Program-made: the position numbers and the translations under genes | Assembly: GCF_002443255.2 (NCBI RefSeq) | Contig: NW_019211458.1 | Coordinates: forward strand, 10,073,364 to 10,137,363 | DNA length: 64,000 nt | Direction: 5' to 3' | Source: Varroa destructor | Lineage: Eukaryota > Arthropoda > Arachnida > Mesostigmata > Varroidae | Notes under the pieces: model-generated | Databases searched by the model: none | What the model saw: only the letters and a program-made list of their open reading frames with translations | What the model was told of the DNA's origin: nothing | Shown here: positions 1-34,109 of the stretch, one piece after another | Layout of the letters: each line of letters opens with the position of its first letter | Numbering within the stretch: the first letter of the stretch is position 1

Positions 1-368
1 CACAACAACAGCTTGTGCTGTTTGCCCGCCCTATCTGATTCAAATTTTCCAGCCTTCTTCATTTCTCTCTCTGTAGACCCATCAGCTGGGTGCCTTTAAG
101 CGGGCGCGCGGCGAGCTCGATACATATCGAGATTTTTTGTACGTTTCTTACGTAAATCATGCACTTGTCGCACGTCGAAATCTTCTCTCAGGCCTGATCT
201 GAAGAACAGACACGGCTCTACCAAAAACTAGCCGGCTTTTTCAATCTTGACAAACTCGCCTGTCAAGTGATGTAGCTGCTGCGAACCAGCCGCCAGTCTC
301 TAGCACGACTCCCAACAACAATCGCTACGGCGGGCAGCGAAAAAATCCGGGAAATTCTCCCTAATCCG
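1..368 (+). promoter_or_regulatory. Probable promoter and non-coding first exon of the CoREST-like gene
   Basis: This stretch is richer in G+C and CpG than the following 2.5 kb and has no long ORF. It ends in a strong splice donor (CCG|GTAAGT at 366-374). The first coding exon of the downstream gene begins at a pyrimidine-rich acceptor (AG at 2884-2885), only two bases before its ATG. The simplest reading is a 5' UTR exon here spliced over 369-2885. No TATA box was recognised and the transcription start is not placed. The exon is inferred from splice signals alone. Confidence 0.4.
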
Positions 369-2885
369 GTAAGTTCCACTGACGTTTTCACTCAGAGTCA
401 CTTCGGTCAGCACTCTGGAGTCCGTAGGTAAATGCTCCAACGTAACACACTCCGATTGGGCAACCTTGCCATCGTAGCTCTCACCGGAGTTCCACTACAG
501 TTAAGTCGGTTGCTGTACGTTGCGAAATTAGCTACAATTATTGAGTTTCATATTTGGTTAGTGTCTTAACAAGCTATTGAGGTGGTTCACATTATGCGCT
601 CGGAATGGTTATCGCTTCATTCGAATAAATCCAATACACATTTTAAAATACTTGGCCCCGCACAAATCCAAGATGGCGGACGTTCTGTTCCATTTTGGTG
701 ATAATTTTGATGAGTTTTCCCACCATTCCTATATAAATTGAGACTATCGACTACAACAAATAGGCAAGTTGATGTTATACAACCACCAGCAATAGTTTCT
801 TGGTTTTGATATTAGCTAGTCTTGTCTGTACCGCAAAATGTTCGCACTTCTGTGGGATAAACCACAGCACTATACGGTATCTATCCTGTCTCCCTCCTTA
901 CGTCTATCGAACACTAGTAGCGCTGCGTATGCGCAACTAACCTGAAAGCAACTACAGGATCTCCGTAATACAAGCATTCGTCGATAATGTGTCGCATACG
1001 AATATATTACGGAAAAAGTTGATGTTACAATACAGACGCCTTAACAGAGTTCAACGTTTACTTTCGTACGTTTTCCAGATTTGTTAGGTGTTCTTGTGAT
1101 ACTTCGCGATCGCCACTAGTATTATTCCAATTATTATCATGATTCTGTTTAGTACGTCTTGTGAATGATATGCGAACAGTGTGTATGCAAGTAGTGTTAG
1201 CAACGTAAATTTCGACATTGTCTTTTTAACAAAATTTGGTTGCATTGTTGAACGAAGTGATGAATGTCCTTGTGACATATTCTAGCAACATGATCGTGGA
1301 ACGTCATCGGATCAAGCAGCAGACATTGTGCGCAAGTCGAAACATCCGAAACGATATGAACTCGACTATACTTTTGAAGCACATTCTTACATAATGACTG
1401 CACATTGGCTAGCACGATCTTGATCTCTTTAGTTTAGCTAAGCTAACTCAATATGGCATCCATTACGAATTCTCTCTTATCTGTGTTTCTTGTAAAGTGC
1501 AAATTAGAGTGATATGCTTGCTGAGAAACCCAAAAATGCGTTAGAACTTTGTTTTTACGGAGCATGCTACTATGCGCATTTAAATTTCAATTAAAATGCC
1601 CTCAAATGAATAACGCGTTCTAAAAATGTTTATTAAAAGATAGTTTCTATTGATAAATACTCTTTTGTATTGCTAAATGTAATAATTATTAAGATTAGTT
1701 CAGACAAAGTCCTTGTCTAACTGATCGGGTTAATGACAGGTCGTTCGTTTTTAAGCTCAATAGAAAATTATGATCGTGCTATTATTGCAAATATGCTCTA
1801 ATTTTCAAGAGATGATTTCAAGTAATTTAACGGCATGAAAGATTATCCATAAGAATGGCTGCTGTTTATTTATCATATGTATTATGCTGTATATAACTTT
1901 GCTCTCTAATGTCAGCCAACAAACGGCTTTTCATTCCAATCTTAATGTTCCTAGCAAGTCGAAGCGATTATTTTAGATTAGTTGAATACGGGGCGCAGTT
2001 GATCTGCTAGCTCTCGTCAGTATGATTTATTTGCCATTTGGAATCAGTTGACATGTCATAAGCTTTGTATGAAATAAGGATTTCAAGTACCACGATTCAT
2101 GTTAAAAAAAAAACAAAATTAAAAGCAAATAACGACATGATTTCTCGTTTTTGACTAAAATACTCACGTGCACATCTTGTTTATTAATAACTTTGCTAAG
2201 TTTGTCACATTTTAATCAACTAAAAAATATTGTCAGATTTTATCTTTTATGTTTGGACATATTCGATTTATAAGTAGGATAACCACTATACGGGCTTTAA
2301 TTTGTATTATCTTCCCTCCTACCGTTATAACACTGAAAATTATTTTTGGTATAATAGTTTCAAAAAAAAGGCTGCAAGTATGTCCAAATTGGGGCACTGA
2401 AAAATTCGATGTCCTTTCTTCCTGTCGGACGCAATGCTTAATGAAGATTCTGTTTGTGAGACTGAAGTAAAATACTTTATCTGCAACACATAAAATTAAC
2501 ATCTACTTGATTGAGTGCAAATGCTCTTTGGTTCAGTACCTTGCTTGTTTATGGGTATTTGTTTAGATCTTGGTTAGAACTTACGACGTTGCAAGTTCAA
2601 TTAGCCTATTCAAGCGTGGTTATTAATATTTATCCAAATGTTAAAGAAATTACTTTTACAGCGGTATTTTTCAAGTCACATTTGCAGTTTTGCTTCTTAA
2701 CTGTGATATTGTTAACTGCATTTCCATTTCTTTATTTATAGCATCTCGCGTGACTGTACCTATGTATAAGTACTTTAAAACAGAATCACCGTCCCATTGA
2801 TGCCCTGACTGTGTCCTTAAAATTGTACAATAATACTAATTGATAAATGTTCGTTTATGTGTATTTAACACACGGATTTTTTCAG
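369..2885 (+). other. Presumed 5' UTR intron of the CoREST-like gene
   Basis: AT-rich sequence without any recognisable coding exon; the short ORFs on both strands resemble no family. It starts with GTAAGT and ends in a T-rich tract plus CAG. The motif AAGATGGCGGA at 670-680 resembles a YY1-type core promoter or initiation element and could mark an alternative transcription start. Nothing else stands out. Confidence 0.35.
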
Positions 2886-2887
2886 GC

Positions 2888-5800
2888 ATGGAGCAGGTGT
2901 CTTATGCCGCGATGGAAGTAAAGAACGAGACACAAAGAGCACTTGAATGGCAGTTAAATGAACTGCAGAAAGAACTGCGCGACACCGGAAATACTGATGC
3001 CCCCATGTCTGAGGCTAAGCTGTTGGCCGAAAATCCCCCCTCAGATATAGACGGTGGGAACGGCCGTCACGATCATGACACCGGGGTCAATATTCTCGAT
3101 GAGGCGCTAAAAGAGATAGCAGCGGATACCAAACCTGATATGTCAGATATTAAATCAGTGCTTCTTCAAACAAGTGGGCCTATCGTAAGTGCAGTGTCAT
3201 GCGCGGAGGTAACTGTACCCACTCAAACGCTAATAGCTTGCACCCCTCCTACACTTCCTTCCGAAAATCCAGGAACAATCAGAGTCGAGGTACCCAAAGT
3301 ATCGCTACCATTCAAGATCGAATCGCCTCGAGCGACTATCGTGGCAAATGCTTGTGATACTCGACAAATAAGAGTTGAAATACCAAAAACAGCGCTTCCA
3401 AATAAGGTCGAGCAACCTTTGGCTGTCCTCACCAACGCTTCCAATAGCTCTCAACAAATAAAAGTTGAATTGCCCAAGGTATCTTTGCCCATTAAAGTAG
3501 ATTCTTCTTTGGATGTAGTATCGAATAACCCTGATGGCGCACAGATAAACATCGAGCTACCGAAGCAGGCACAGGTTCCAATCAAGATCGATCCTCCGCA
3601 TGGGGTCCTCACGGTGGAAGTTCCAAAAGTGGTTTCCGTTGTTTCGACTTCTTGTCCCAGTACTGCACCGACTGTTACATCTGTATCCATACCTCAGGCT
3701 ATTACCCTAAATTCTGTAGCGAGCTCGCCATCTGTTCAAGGTGTCCAAGCTGTTCCAGCAGTTCAAGGAGTTCAAGGTGGGACTTACCGATTAAAAACGA
3801 ACGCGCCATTGGGAAATCCTGTGGTCGGAACTCCTCTTATGGTGACTGGAGTTGTCATTCCTAGAGCACCACTATCTTCTAATTTAATTAGTTTTGTGGA
3901 CGCGATGGGAAACATGCAGCTAGCGGCCGTGGCGTCTCCGCTAATCAATCCTGCAATCCAGATTCGTCCAGGGATGGTGGTAAATCCGGGAACTCCACTA
4001 GTAGTAAGACCTCCAGCTCCGCAGCTTGTGTCACCACCTGGCGCACTTGGCACCATTGTGCCAGTTTCTACACTTTCTACCGTGCAACCGCCCATCTTTA
4101 AAAGTACTGTAAGGGCGATTTTGCCGAATAAGACAACAGTTAAGACAATTTATCCCATCAAGGGTATGACGACCACAACCTTAAATAGCGAGGCCAAGCC
4201 TAACGATGCGCAGACGGTAGCAACTTCTCCAAGAGCTTTTACTCAGGCGCACGATGAACCAGAGGAAAAGCTACCGTCTCTAGTACAACCACCACCCCCG
4301 CAAACAATAATGCAGCCTTCTAAAGAGTCTGTCTACCCAGAACCAAAAGTCGAAAAGCCTAAAAATAACCCACCGCCGGTAGTTCTACCTGATACAAAAC
4401 TACCTGTAACTGAGGTCACACCGCCCAATCAGCAGCAAACAAATGAAGCTACTTCACTGGCAAAAGGACCAGACGAAGAGGATAAAGCTAATGACGTCAT
4501 TTTTAAGATTATGTCGGTAAGCAGTTCGCAAGGCACGAACAAAGCTGGCGACTTAGCCAAAACAAACCTTTTTAATTTACTCAAAACTGAAACCAACGTA
4601 GTGATAACCGCTCCATCAATACATGTGCAGGATATCCTTGAGGAACTCAAGAAACAGTTCCCAGATAAGAAATTTGTTATAAATTATAATTCGTCGAATA
4701 CTGCTTCTAGCAACCTCAAGAATCTTGTAACACAAGCTGCTGTAGGAAAGAGGGCTATGAAAGCTTCGATGTTGAAGCCTCAAGTTACGGAGAAAGCGCT
4801 GGCCAAGCGTGCTGCAGAAGATGATAAAACAGCTGCACCATCAGCGAAAAGAAAGAGGACGCAGACGTTTAAGAAGGCTGCGCAAACAAGTAAAAAAGCG
4901 ACTGCTTTATCGTCAACCCCAAAGGCTACTCCGAAACGGATGAAGACTGAGAAGACCCATGAGGTACCTCCTGTACCGAAGCCAGCAGCCACATACAGGT
5001 CCGCTAGGTTGCGAGGTGAGAAGGCACCCGAGCTGTTTTCGGGCAGAAGACGAAAAGAAGAGACACTTGCTGTGACACCCCAAAAGTTTTCAAAAGAACC
5101 CGGAACCGTACGACCGGTACGCGCTCGAGGAAGACCGCGAAAGGATCGAAGTGCAGCTACTCAACCAATGAAAATGGCCGAACAGGCAATTATTAATTCC
5201 ATTAGAGATGTAGAAGTAAGTGTAGACTGGCTCGTTATAACTTAAGATATAAGTATAAAGCGAATATATTACTCTATAGCTGTTAGTTTTAACCATACGT
5301 TTTTGGTTAGTGAATTAGTGTTTTACGTCGTTGCTCTTTGTTTTCAGGGTCCTTTTGCGGGTTATAAAACTTTTCTCGAATTTAGTCTTAGAGGTACCAT
5401 GATATACCATTTGTCAAAATGCCGCCTTTACAACACTTTATATATATATATATATAAAGACAATTTTTTAAATAACGAAAGGTGCAAATGTAGAACAATT
5501 AAGCAAAATGATTAAAAGGTATTTTACTTATAAAATTAACAAAATTTAATTTTAAGAAAACGAGAGTTTACTAGAAAATAACAAAAAGACTTTAAAAAAA
5601 AAACTAAGTTATCGAGGAGAGAATAAATATTGAAATTATAAACACAAAGTAAAAAAATCTAAAAAGTTACTTCTTAGTTTTTTTTCTAATCTTTCAAATG
5701 CGATTCGTAATTTTTCTATTATCAGGTTACTCTTTTTTAATGATCTTATAAACCTTTTGACCGGTGTTGAGTCTTAATGTAAGGATTTTATTTGGTGAAA

Positions 5801-8800
5801 TGTTTAAACTATCGAATTTTTAAAGATGGTACATCCATTTCAACTTCTGAACTCGAAAGAAAACCTGTAATCTGGACAATCTACAAACAGTAAGCTTTTT
5901 GCAAAGGAACGAAAGACCCTTCTAACAATAGACCACTCTCTTAGTAGTAAACAACAAATTTACTGAGGCAACAAATCGTAAACACAAACCGCAAGGGCTT
6001 GTGCGTAGCTAACCTAACGTATAGAGCGTTGGATAAATCCGTGGAATCCGCCTTACATCTACGATAAGGAATATAGTTAAATATTATTAATAAATAATAA
6101 CAATGAAAAAGGCTTTTTCCCGACCTGGCTTGACGGTGTATTTCCAAACATGGCGTGCAAATATTGTGCATATATATTGTAGGTGAAGTTGGATCACTTG
6201 CCTGAAGAAGTAGCGTTACAGGGGGGTTCCGTTCGAGTGGGCGAAGGAGTTGACGAGCTGATGGGCGGTCCTGTTGGTGAGGGAGAAGATTCTATGGGCT
6301 CGTCGACAACCAGTGGAGGCTCTGGGGGTACCGGGTTTGGCTACAACTCAGAAATTCGCGTAGGAGACGAGTTTCAGGCTGAAATACCGTTTCTTCTCGA
6401 GGGAAATCCGCCAAAGGACTATTCAGAACACGCCGATATTATCTACCACCCTGATAAGGTATATATTACACCGTTTACAGTTAAAAACAAGAGATTATAT
6501 TTTCAAATTATTACAGATGATTATGAATTGATTACTGATTATATGTTTCAACCAGTTACGGGAATTCTAAAATACTCTTACATAAAACATCTATATCGAA
6601 ATGTCTATTCAACGGTTTGAAGTACTGCCGATATGGGAACCACTTTTGTTAAATGTCGTTTTCTGTTTTTATAGAATGAAGTTCAATTGTCTCTATTAAA
6701 ATTTGGTTACAAAGGAAAGTCTAGAGGAGGCACTGCGATCATGATATTTTTTCGGTACAGGTGACATTTCATTTGTCAGTTGTAGCTTCTAACTGATGTT
6801 GCTCTGTGATTCATCTTTAGGGTTTGTTAAATGCTTGTCGTCCTGAAGGTTCACGGTTCTGTCAAGATTTTCCATTATACGACTTCGTCGATTGGAGCCA
6901 CCAGGACAAAAAAATGTTCAAACGCTATCTAGGTACTTACAAAACCAAGTTCGGAAAGTACCTAGCCGTTCTACCCAACAAACGGTTGCTGGATGTAATT
7001 GATCATTACTACTCAACACACAGTCCGGCCAGGGATTACGTCCTGCCCAAAAAGAGCAAGCAGTTAGTATTTCTTACAATTGATTCGTCCATTATATTTA
7101 TTCATGATCTCACTTATGTCCTGTAACCTGCTTAATGCAGTTATTCCACTAGTTGCTTTTTTCAGTGTTACAGCTGAAATCTCTCTTATACATTTAAAAT
7201 ATTGTTTTTGAAATTTATAGTATAATCGATATTTGAATTCAGTCCTTGCCTCAAGTAAGTGGCATTAAAACGTGAGGACATGCTAGAGCAACCAAATTGT
7301 CAAAAAAAAAATCGTAAGCATTTCTTGAAATGTTATGTTTAACCGGGAAAAGCTTTACCGCTCTATTATTTCAAGGGTTAAGACTCCGAATGTTAACGCA
7401 GTGTGGGTGAAATCGCATACGGACAAAAAAACAAGATATTATTATTTGCAAGCGAAATATTTATTAAAACCTGTAAGTCTAGAATCAGTAACTAATATTC
7501 CCCCTTCTGTTTTTTTTGTGCGGTTTGCGTTTACGATTTCAACCTATGATAAATTTTATATATTAAACAGCTATTATCTGGTCAGCAAAAGCAAGCAAAT
7601 GATTGCCCCAAAAGGAGTTTTTGGAATTTTAAATGAAAAGCGAAAGGTCTTGCCAAACCGCCGGTTTTGCGCAAATCCAAACATTGTTTTGTACGAAGAT
7701 GCACTGCCGACGAGACGGCCAAAGGACACCGCTATGAGAGAAAAAACGTCTACAAACAGTTTACCAGTTGCTAGTGTCGCAGCAGCTGGAGCAGCTAACG
7801 CCAGCGGTGCGGGCGGCAGCGGCACGAATACTAGTAAAACAGCGAAAACAGATGCAAACGGGAAACCTACAAAAGTTGTGAAGTTTGAGGATATTATGAA
7901 GCCTCTTGCCGGTGGCGGAAAGCCCAACAATGAAAATAATAAGTCCGAAAGAACTGGTAAGTGGAATGTGCTATTGGATAGTCTTTTATGTTTTTATTAT
8001 CTAAAATACTTCACCAGAAGGTTTCGAGACAGTGAAGAAGGATCTCAGTATCTGCCTAAAGGGCGTAATCAGTCATTTTGCTACACTTACATCGATTTAC
8101 ACAGGCTATGCCTTGGTGTTTTTTGCTTGCCTTTTTTAGACGCTACTGCCGCATCATCCGCTGAGAATTCAGACAATGAGAGTGTACCGAATTCAGTAGA
8201 TGACTCACTAGACTACGCGATGAGAAAAGCTCGACCACCGACTGAGGATTTCGACGATGATGTTAAAGAGTGGATTTCGAAAGAAGTACGTTTACGCTGC
8301 ATAACGCCGCAAAAACTTCAAACATTAAAAAATGAGTTGTGAACCAGATACGTCAATTTTGTTACTTTCATATATGCAGGAATACGTGTCAAAAGTCATT
8401 TCATTGGATTGAATAAATAGAGTTGAGATAGATGAAATAGATGTAGACTAATTACTTTTGACCTTCCTTGAATATGACAGAGCACTGCCGAATTGCCAAT
8501 GATCGACGAGAATGTAGAAACGCTAAAAGAGAAAATCGGTTCTCTGAAAAAGCTGTTTCAACGTAACAAGGCCGAATTGGCCCAGATGGACTGCGAGCAG
8601 AAACGGATAGCTAAAACTGTTGAGCAGGTGACCAAGGCGATAGGTAAAGCTCGTAAAATCACAGACGAGTGGACCAAAGAGGACAGGTAGGCAAAAAATT
8701 ATCCCGATTGATTTCGGTAAGGAAATGCACTACTTTCTTTAATACCGTGCAACTAACTCATATAATTTATATGACTGATATTTTTCAAGCGAAGATCTTA

Positions 8801-9444
8801 ACTATTTCGTTCTCCATCGCAGGTTATTGACAATTCAAGCCTTTAAAAGTTTTGGCAAAGACTTCAAGGCTGTCAGTAAACTTGTCGGAACTAAGAGTGA
8901 ACACGCAGTTAAGCAATTCTACGAAACTAATAGTCAACGGTAAGTGCCAGGGATTCATTGCACTATATGTTTAAATAAGTGCGATGTAGTTGCACAAACG
9001 CCCCGAAATTTCAGAACGCACAGTGAGGATAGAGAAAAGACATTTGAAAATTATAAGCTCTTTTAAATTACTTTTTTTAGTAACATACTTTTATCAGCGT
9101 TCCAGCAAGCCATCCAGTACACCCAGAGAAACACTGTATGTACCGTGGGTGTTTATTTATAATATACATCTAGAAGATATAGATAGTCCGGCTTAGCTTT
9201 CTTACTTACAGCAACAACCGTCTTCAATTTTTAATGTTGAGCTTATCCCTACTAAACTTTTTGTTTTTCTTTTAGCTATGGCCTCGATCAGCCGATCGTC
9301 CCTTCAGCCGAGACTCCAGCAGTCGTGACCCCGACGGGAAGCAGTAGTCCACTAAAATCTGGACCTGATTCTCCTGTGCGAGGCCCGCGGCCCATGCCTT
9401 CGATTCTGCGCAGAAAGATCTCTATCAAACCTCTTAACGTATGA
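2888..9444 (+). CDS. CoREST-like ELM2/SANT-domain transcriptional corepressor, 8 coding exons
   Basis: Inferred exons: 2888-5215, 6183-6458, 6821-7062, 7571-7956, 8140-8285, 8481-8686, 8823-8939, 9276-9444 (phases agree; about 1289 aa). The start is the ATG two bases after an acceptor. Exon 1 (776 residues) is low complexity, with about five PK-rich repeats (residues ~130-250), a Lys/Arg-rich tail and an AT-hook core RGRPRK near 747. An ELM2 start (IRVGDEFQAEIP) lies near 834, SANT1 near 892-935, an acidic/Ala-rich linker, a coiled coil near 1131-1180 (exon 6) and SANT2 (WTKEDRLLTIQAF..FGKDFKAV) near 1182-1230. ELM2-SANT-coiled coil-SANT is the CoREST (RCOR) architecture, a nuclear scaffold joining LSD1 to HDAC1/2. 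Odd points: the huge N-terminus and a short ELM2. The start of exon 4 is the least certain border (7571 or 7586). Confidence 0.75.
3275..3640 (+). repeat. Degenerate ~90-bp tandem repeat coding for E-[VIL]-PK motifs
   Basis: Within exon 1 of the CoREST-like gene, units near 3281, 3371, 3461, 3545 and 3615 encode VEVPKVSLPFKIE, VEIPKTALPNKVE, VELPKVSLPIKVD, IELPKQAQVPIKID and VEVPKVV. The spacing is 90, 90, 84 and about 70 bases. The unit is roughly 30 residues, with the core conserved and the linker variable. Seen directly in the translation. Confidence 0.7.
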
Positions 9445-10591
9445 GGCAAGCAAATTTGCTACCGAGAACATTAGCGCAATTAAAGATGTTCTGCAACAAC
9501 ACGCAAGCAGCGACAAATAATAGGAAGCTCCGGTGTTCCATACCAAAGCACAATTAAGTAAATGAATGAAACTGGGTTCGGTCATTTTCATCGCGTACGC
9601 TACGCACAAAAGCATAGTCTGGTTCGGATCCGTTTCACTTTCTATGCCAATAACAAGACTATCTCATTTCGTTTCACGTCCTCCACCTTGATCCTTCTTA
9701 CAGAAATAATGCCTCGACCTAACACTATCGTTGTTTGCATACATGCTAACGGTATTTGTAAACAAGAGCTAACTTAAATTAGGTTAGGAGAATAGCCGCG
9801 CTTATAACAGCAGCTTTGCTTGTTTTTCTAATTTTCGTAGTATAATGGAACCCGAGATTTGCACAACTTGAAGTTCGAAAAGATAGAAATAATGTTGAAC
9901 ACTTCTTTTATTCGATGTCCCATTATCGTCCCATTTTTGTGTCAAACCTTTGTGTGACGTTCCGTCCATGAAAGCTTCCCTGATCGCTAATTTGTTAGCG
10001 TATGTATTTGTTTGCTAATTTTCATCCAGTTATGCTAACTAGCAGACCTTGTTGCTAAATTTTCTTTATTAACAAGCAAGCGGTTTCTGCAAGCACGCCT
10101 GGTAGCGTATTGCGAAATTTTGAAAAACCGTTGAAGTTTTGTACGATAAGTAAGACGTTTTCTGCTGCCGAGCTCAATCACGAGTTGTTTAGGATGAGCA
10201 TTGTCAATAGCCTACCAAAGTCGTGTTTATATCAAACAAAAATAACAAAGGGCAAGCTTGTACAATAATCCAATCTGATTTAAATCTCCTCTCAAAAAGG
10301 GTGGACATTTATTTGCGAAGGGGTCTGCCTATCTCAGTTTAGGTAGTGGTTAGTTATTGCAATCGGATGCAAAACTCCAGACTCTGTTTAACAGAATCAG
10401 GGCGGATGACACATCCATGGTTCTATTAACGAGAAAGGCCCTAGCCTTAGGGCGTAGCACGTGTTTCGCATGTCAAGAAGCAGCTGAATTGAACGGTGCC
10501 AGTATTGCCATTGGAGCATCATTTGTCCATTATAATGATTGTAGCATGTACGAATTAACAGGAACGAAAGAACAATAGAAAAGAGCTGGTG

Positions 10592-10604
10592 TTATATATA
10601 TATA

Positions 10605-10645
<41 letters not shown>
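10592..10645. repeat. (TA)n microsatellite, ~54 bp
   Basis: Run of alternating T and A with a single C interruption, read directly. Confidence 0.9.
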
Positions 10646-10648
<3 letters not shown>

Positions 10649-11121
10649 TTTATAAGTACACCTATCATTAGCTAATAACAGCAAGTAACACAGATTTTTA
10701 TTATAACCTTACGACTATTCGATGTCATGTCGAAATGAGTTGCTACCGCGTTACTGAGGGAATAAGAGGTAACTAACTCGACCCGGAGATCGCTTGCTCA
10801 AAATCAAGAGGCAGAAGGGAGTTACTAGGTTAACGATAGCATTATATATGTTATTATTTTCCGTACAGAGTGTAATTGATTATTTATTCTCTATTTACAA
10901 TGAGTCGCGGATATTTTCATATAGAGACACTATGGATAACTATAATCTATCACTAGTACTAAACTGTAGCACCAAGTAAAAGCTAGTAAAAACTTGTGAC
11001 TTGGAAGATATTTCAACCGCGAGCATCCAGACAAAGAGCTAAAAGGAAAATTATAGGATGATTGTTATTTGTGTTCTGATTTGTTCCTACAGCGAGACAA
11101 ATTCTGGTTGAAAGTAGGTAG

Positions 11122-11162
11122 GAAACTGAAATATCTCTGCACAACAGAGATATTTCAGTTTC
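11122..11162. repeat. Perfect 18-bp inverted repeat (hairpin), 5-nt loop
   Basis: Left arm GAAACTGAAATATCTCTG (11122-11139), loop CACAA, right arm exactly complementary (11145-11162). It lies in intergenic DNA with no gene on either side within 1.5 kb. Its function is unknown; the total size is shorter than a usual animal pre-miRNA. Confidence 0.9.
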
Positions 11163-12370
11163 AGTGCGGATAGATTAATGAAATTAGAGGAGAAAAGCGA
11201 AGCCATATTACCCTCGCCCTTTATGATGTCAACACTCTGACTGGTGACATTTGATTATATCATCGCAATAATTCGCAGTGTTGTCCATGGTCGGTCTGGA
11301 GCCCTGTTGCTCGAGAGAATGACGAGCCTATTTATAAACATTAACACAATTAACAAGGAAGCTGAATAATCCGCGCGTTTGTCATAGGTTATTAGTTTGG
11401 CAGTGTTTTGTTTGCGAATTTGAGGAGAGTGCAATTTAGATGACGTGTTAGTGTTTGTTGTCATTTTGTATCCCTTTCGTCATTTTCTGTCTGTTCGACC
11501 TTAATATCCGTCAGCGTTTTTCGATCTATGCGGAAAACGCTATTAACGATAACTAAAGGTGTCTATTCTTGGACTTGAATGGTCAGTGCGACGGCGTGAG
11601 CAGCAGCCTACTAAAAAAAAAAAGCAACGGTTTGAATTACTGGACGGAGAACGGAGTGGTCTTTGTTGTCCATTTTGGTATTGACCGGTGTGGGAGAGAT
11701 ACGAACTTTATAATAATTTGAATTTTCGATTGGTGCGTTGTTGATGACGTAACTAACTATGTTGTCAATATCTCCTGGATCCCCATTCTATTGGCATCTT
11801 TGCTTCATTCAAAAACTCTGATAATATAGTATTGGTGCCATAAAGATCGCAGTACTTATCTACTGACAAACGTCTAGCTTTCCATTTCACGAGTTGTATC
11901 ACATAAGCTTTCGCTTTCCGTGAGCTTTGTCAAGATGGATAAATCTTTAGTTAGTTAGGGAAAAATGCTACCTCCTTGCCATTTCAGCGTAAAGAGTCCT
12001 TTAGAGTATCTTTTATCGCGTTTTGGTTATCACCTTTGAGCGACGCTGAATCTGCTCATCGGGACATTTTGACACTTTTTTGCTGGCATTGTTCTGCGGG
12101 TGAAGCAATTTCTCTGGGTATGCATGATCTTGACAACCGACTGTTTTAGACTCGTATGGCTATATATCGAGCACCGATGCAAAAGCGAAAGGGAATATTT
12201 ATCTGTGTACATAAATTGTAGGTACAAGTAGAGATGTGGAACACAGCAAAAAAATCAGGATAGGGATAAGCTCCAATTGTTCCGTATTGGAATACGGCAT
12301 GTCGGTAGCAAAGAAACAAAAATAAACTGAATCCCAGTCTCTATATATGTGTACTCACATATATATAGGC

Positions 12371-12392
12371 ATATATATATATATATATATAT
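12371..12392. repeat. (AT)n microsatellite
   Basis: Alternating A and T run read directly, with further short TATA-type runs just upstream around 12345-12366. Confidence 0.85.
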
Positions 12393-13062
12393 AATTTAAC
12401 AACTATCTAGGCATACCGCTATTACGAAGATGTGTACATACCTTTGTAAATCACACATAAATAAAATATGTCTTTTATAAACAGCGACTCTGTGTTTTTA
12501 GTTTTTTGCCTTATAGTATTAGTGCAGAAAGTTTTATCACATTTACGGCGAAAGTTGGCGCTACTCAGAAATTTTATATTATATCCCTTGCATGAGCTTC
12601 ATGTGATGACTGTGAAGTGCTATGTCAAGCTAATAAAAAAGCGTCTATAAGCTACGCCTCGGCAAATCGGCCAGGTAGTCCAAAAATATTTTTTCTTTTC
12701 TATTTGCATTTAATTAACTGAAATAATTGGTAAAGGTGATATCTTCGGCGTGATTGATAGAACCGGCTCTAAAAATTACTTTCGATACGGAATTCAGGAA
12801 AGAGGCATATGAACTATATACGCAGATTGAACCCTGGCTATAAAGATTTTTTATACTTAACATTTTAAGGCTTACATTTAGATTGGCATGAAAGGGTCGA
12901 CAGTTTTTACAGCTTGACCTAAAGCTAGACTGCCATGTGGTTGTGAAAGCACCTCATTTGTTTTACGGTAATGGCACAGCTAAACATTTAGCCCTATTAA
13001 AAATCCGTTATTAGTATAAAAAAATAAAGAAACTAGCTTAGATACACTTGTATGATGTCTAG

Positions 13063-13068
13063 TTTATT
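13063..13068 (-). terminator. Polyadenylation signal of the AARS2-like gene
   Basis: AATAAA on the minus strand, about 45 bases beyond the stop codon at 13113-13115. The position suits 3' end formation of the AARS2-like mRNA. Confidence 0.6.
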
Positions 13069-13112
13069 TAATCATTATATAAATTCTCTTAAATGTGAGA
13101 CAAAGCCGGAAG

Positions 13113-34109
<20,997 letters not shown>

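Larger units (their letters stand above)
9445..13112. other. Intergenic region between two convergent genes
   Basis: Contains the 3' UTR of the CoREST-like gene and the AARS2-like 3' UTR. Only short ORFs without family resemblance occur; the most protein-like (10357-10575, plus) lacks an ATG. It holds two TA microsatellites and one perfect 18-bp hairpin, listed separately. I see no RNA gene. Confidence 0.5.

Noticed and set aside
2249..2741. Short plus-strand ORFs before the corepressor start
   Set aside because: AT-rich, no family resemblance, and located in the presumed leader intron.
7335..8342. 335-codon continuous ORF in the corepressor gene
   Set aside because: It reads through an intron (7957-8139) and intron sequence before 7571. 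Splice signals and phase support separate exons.
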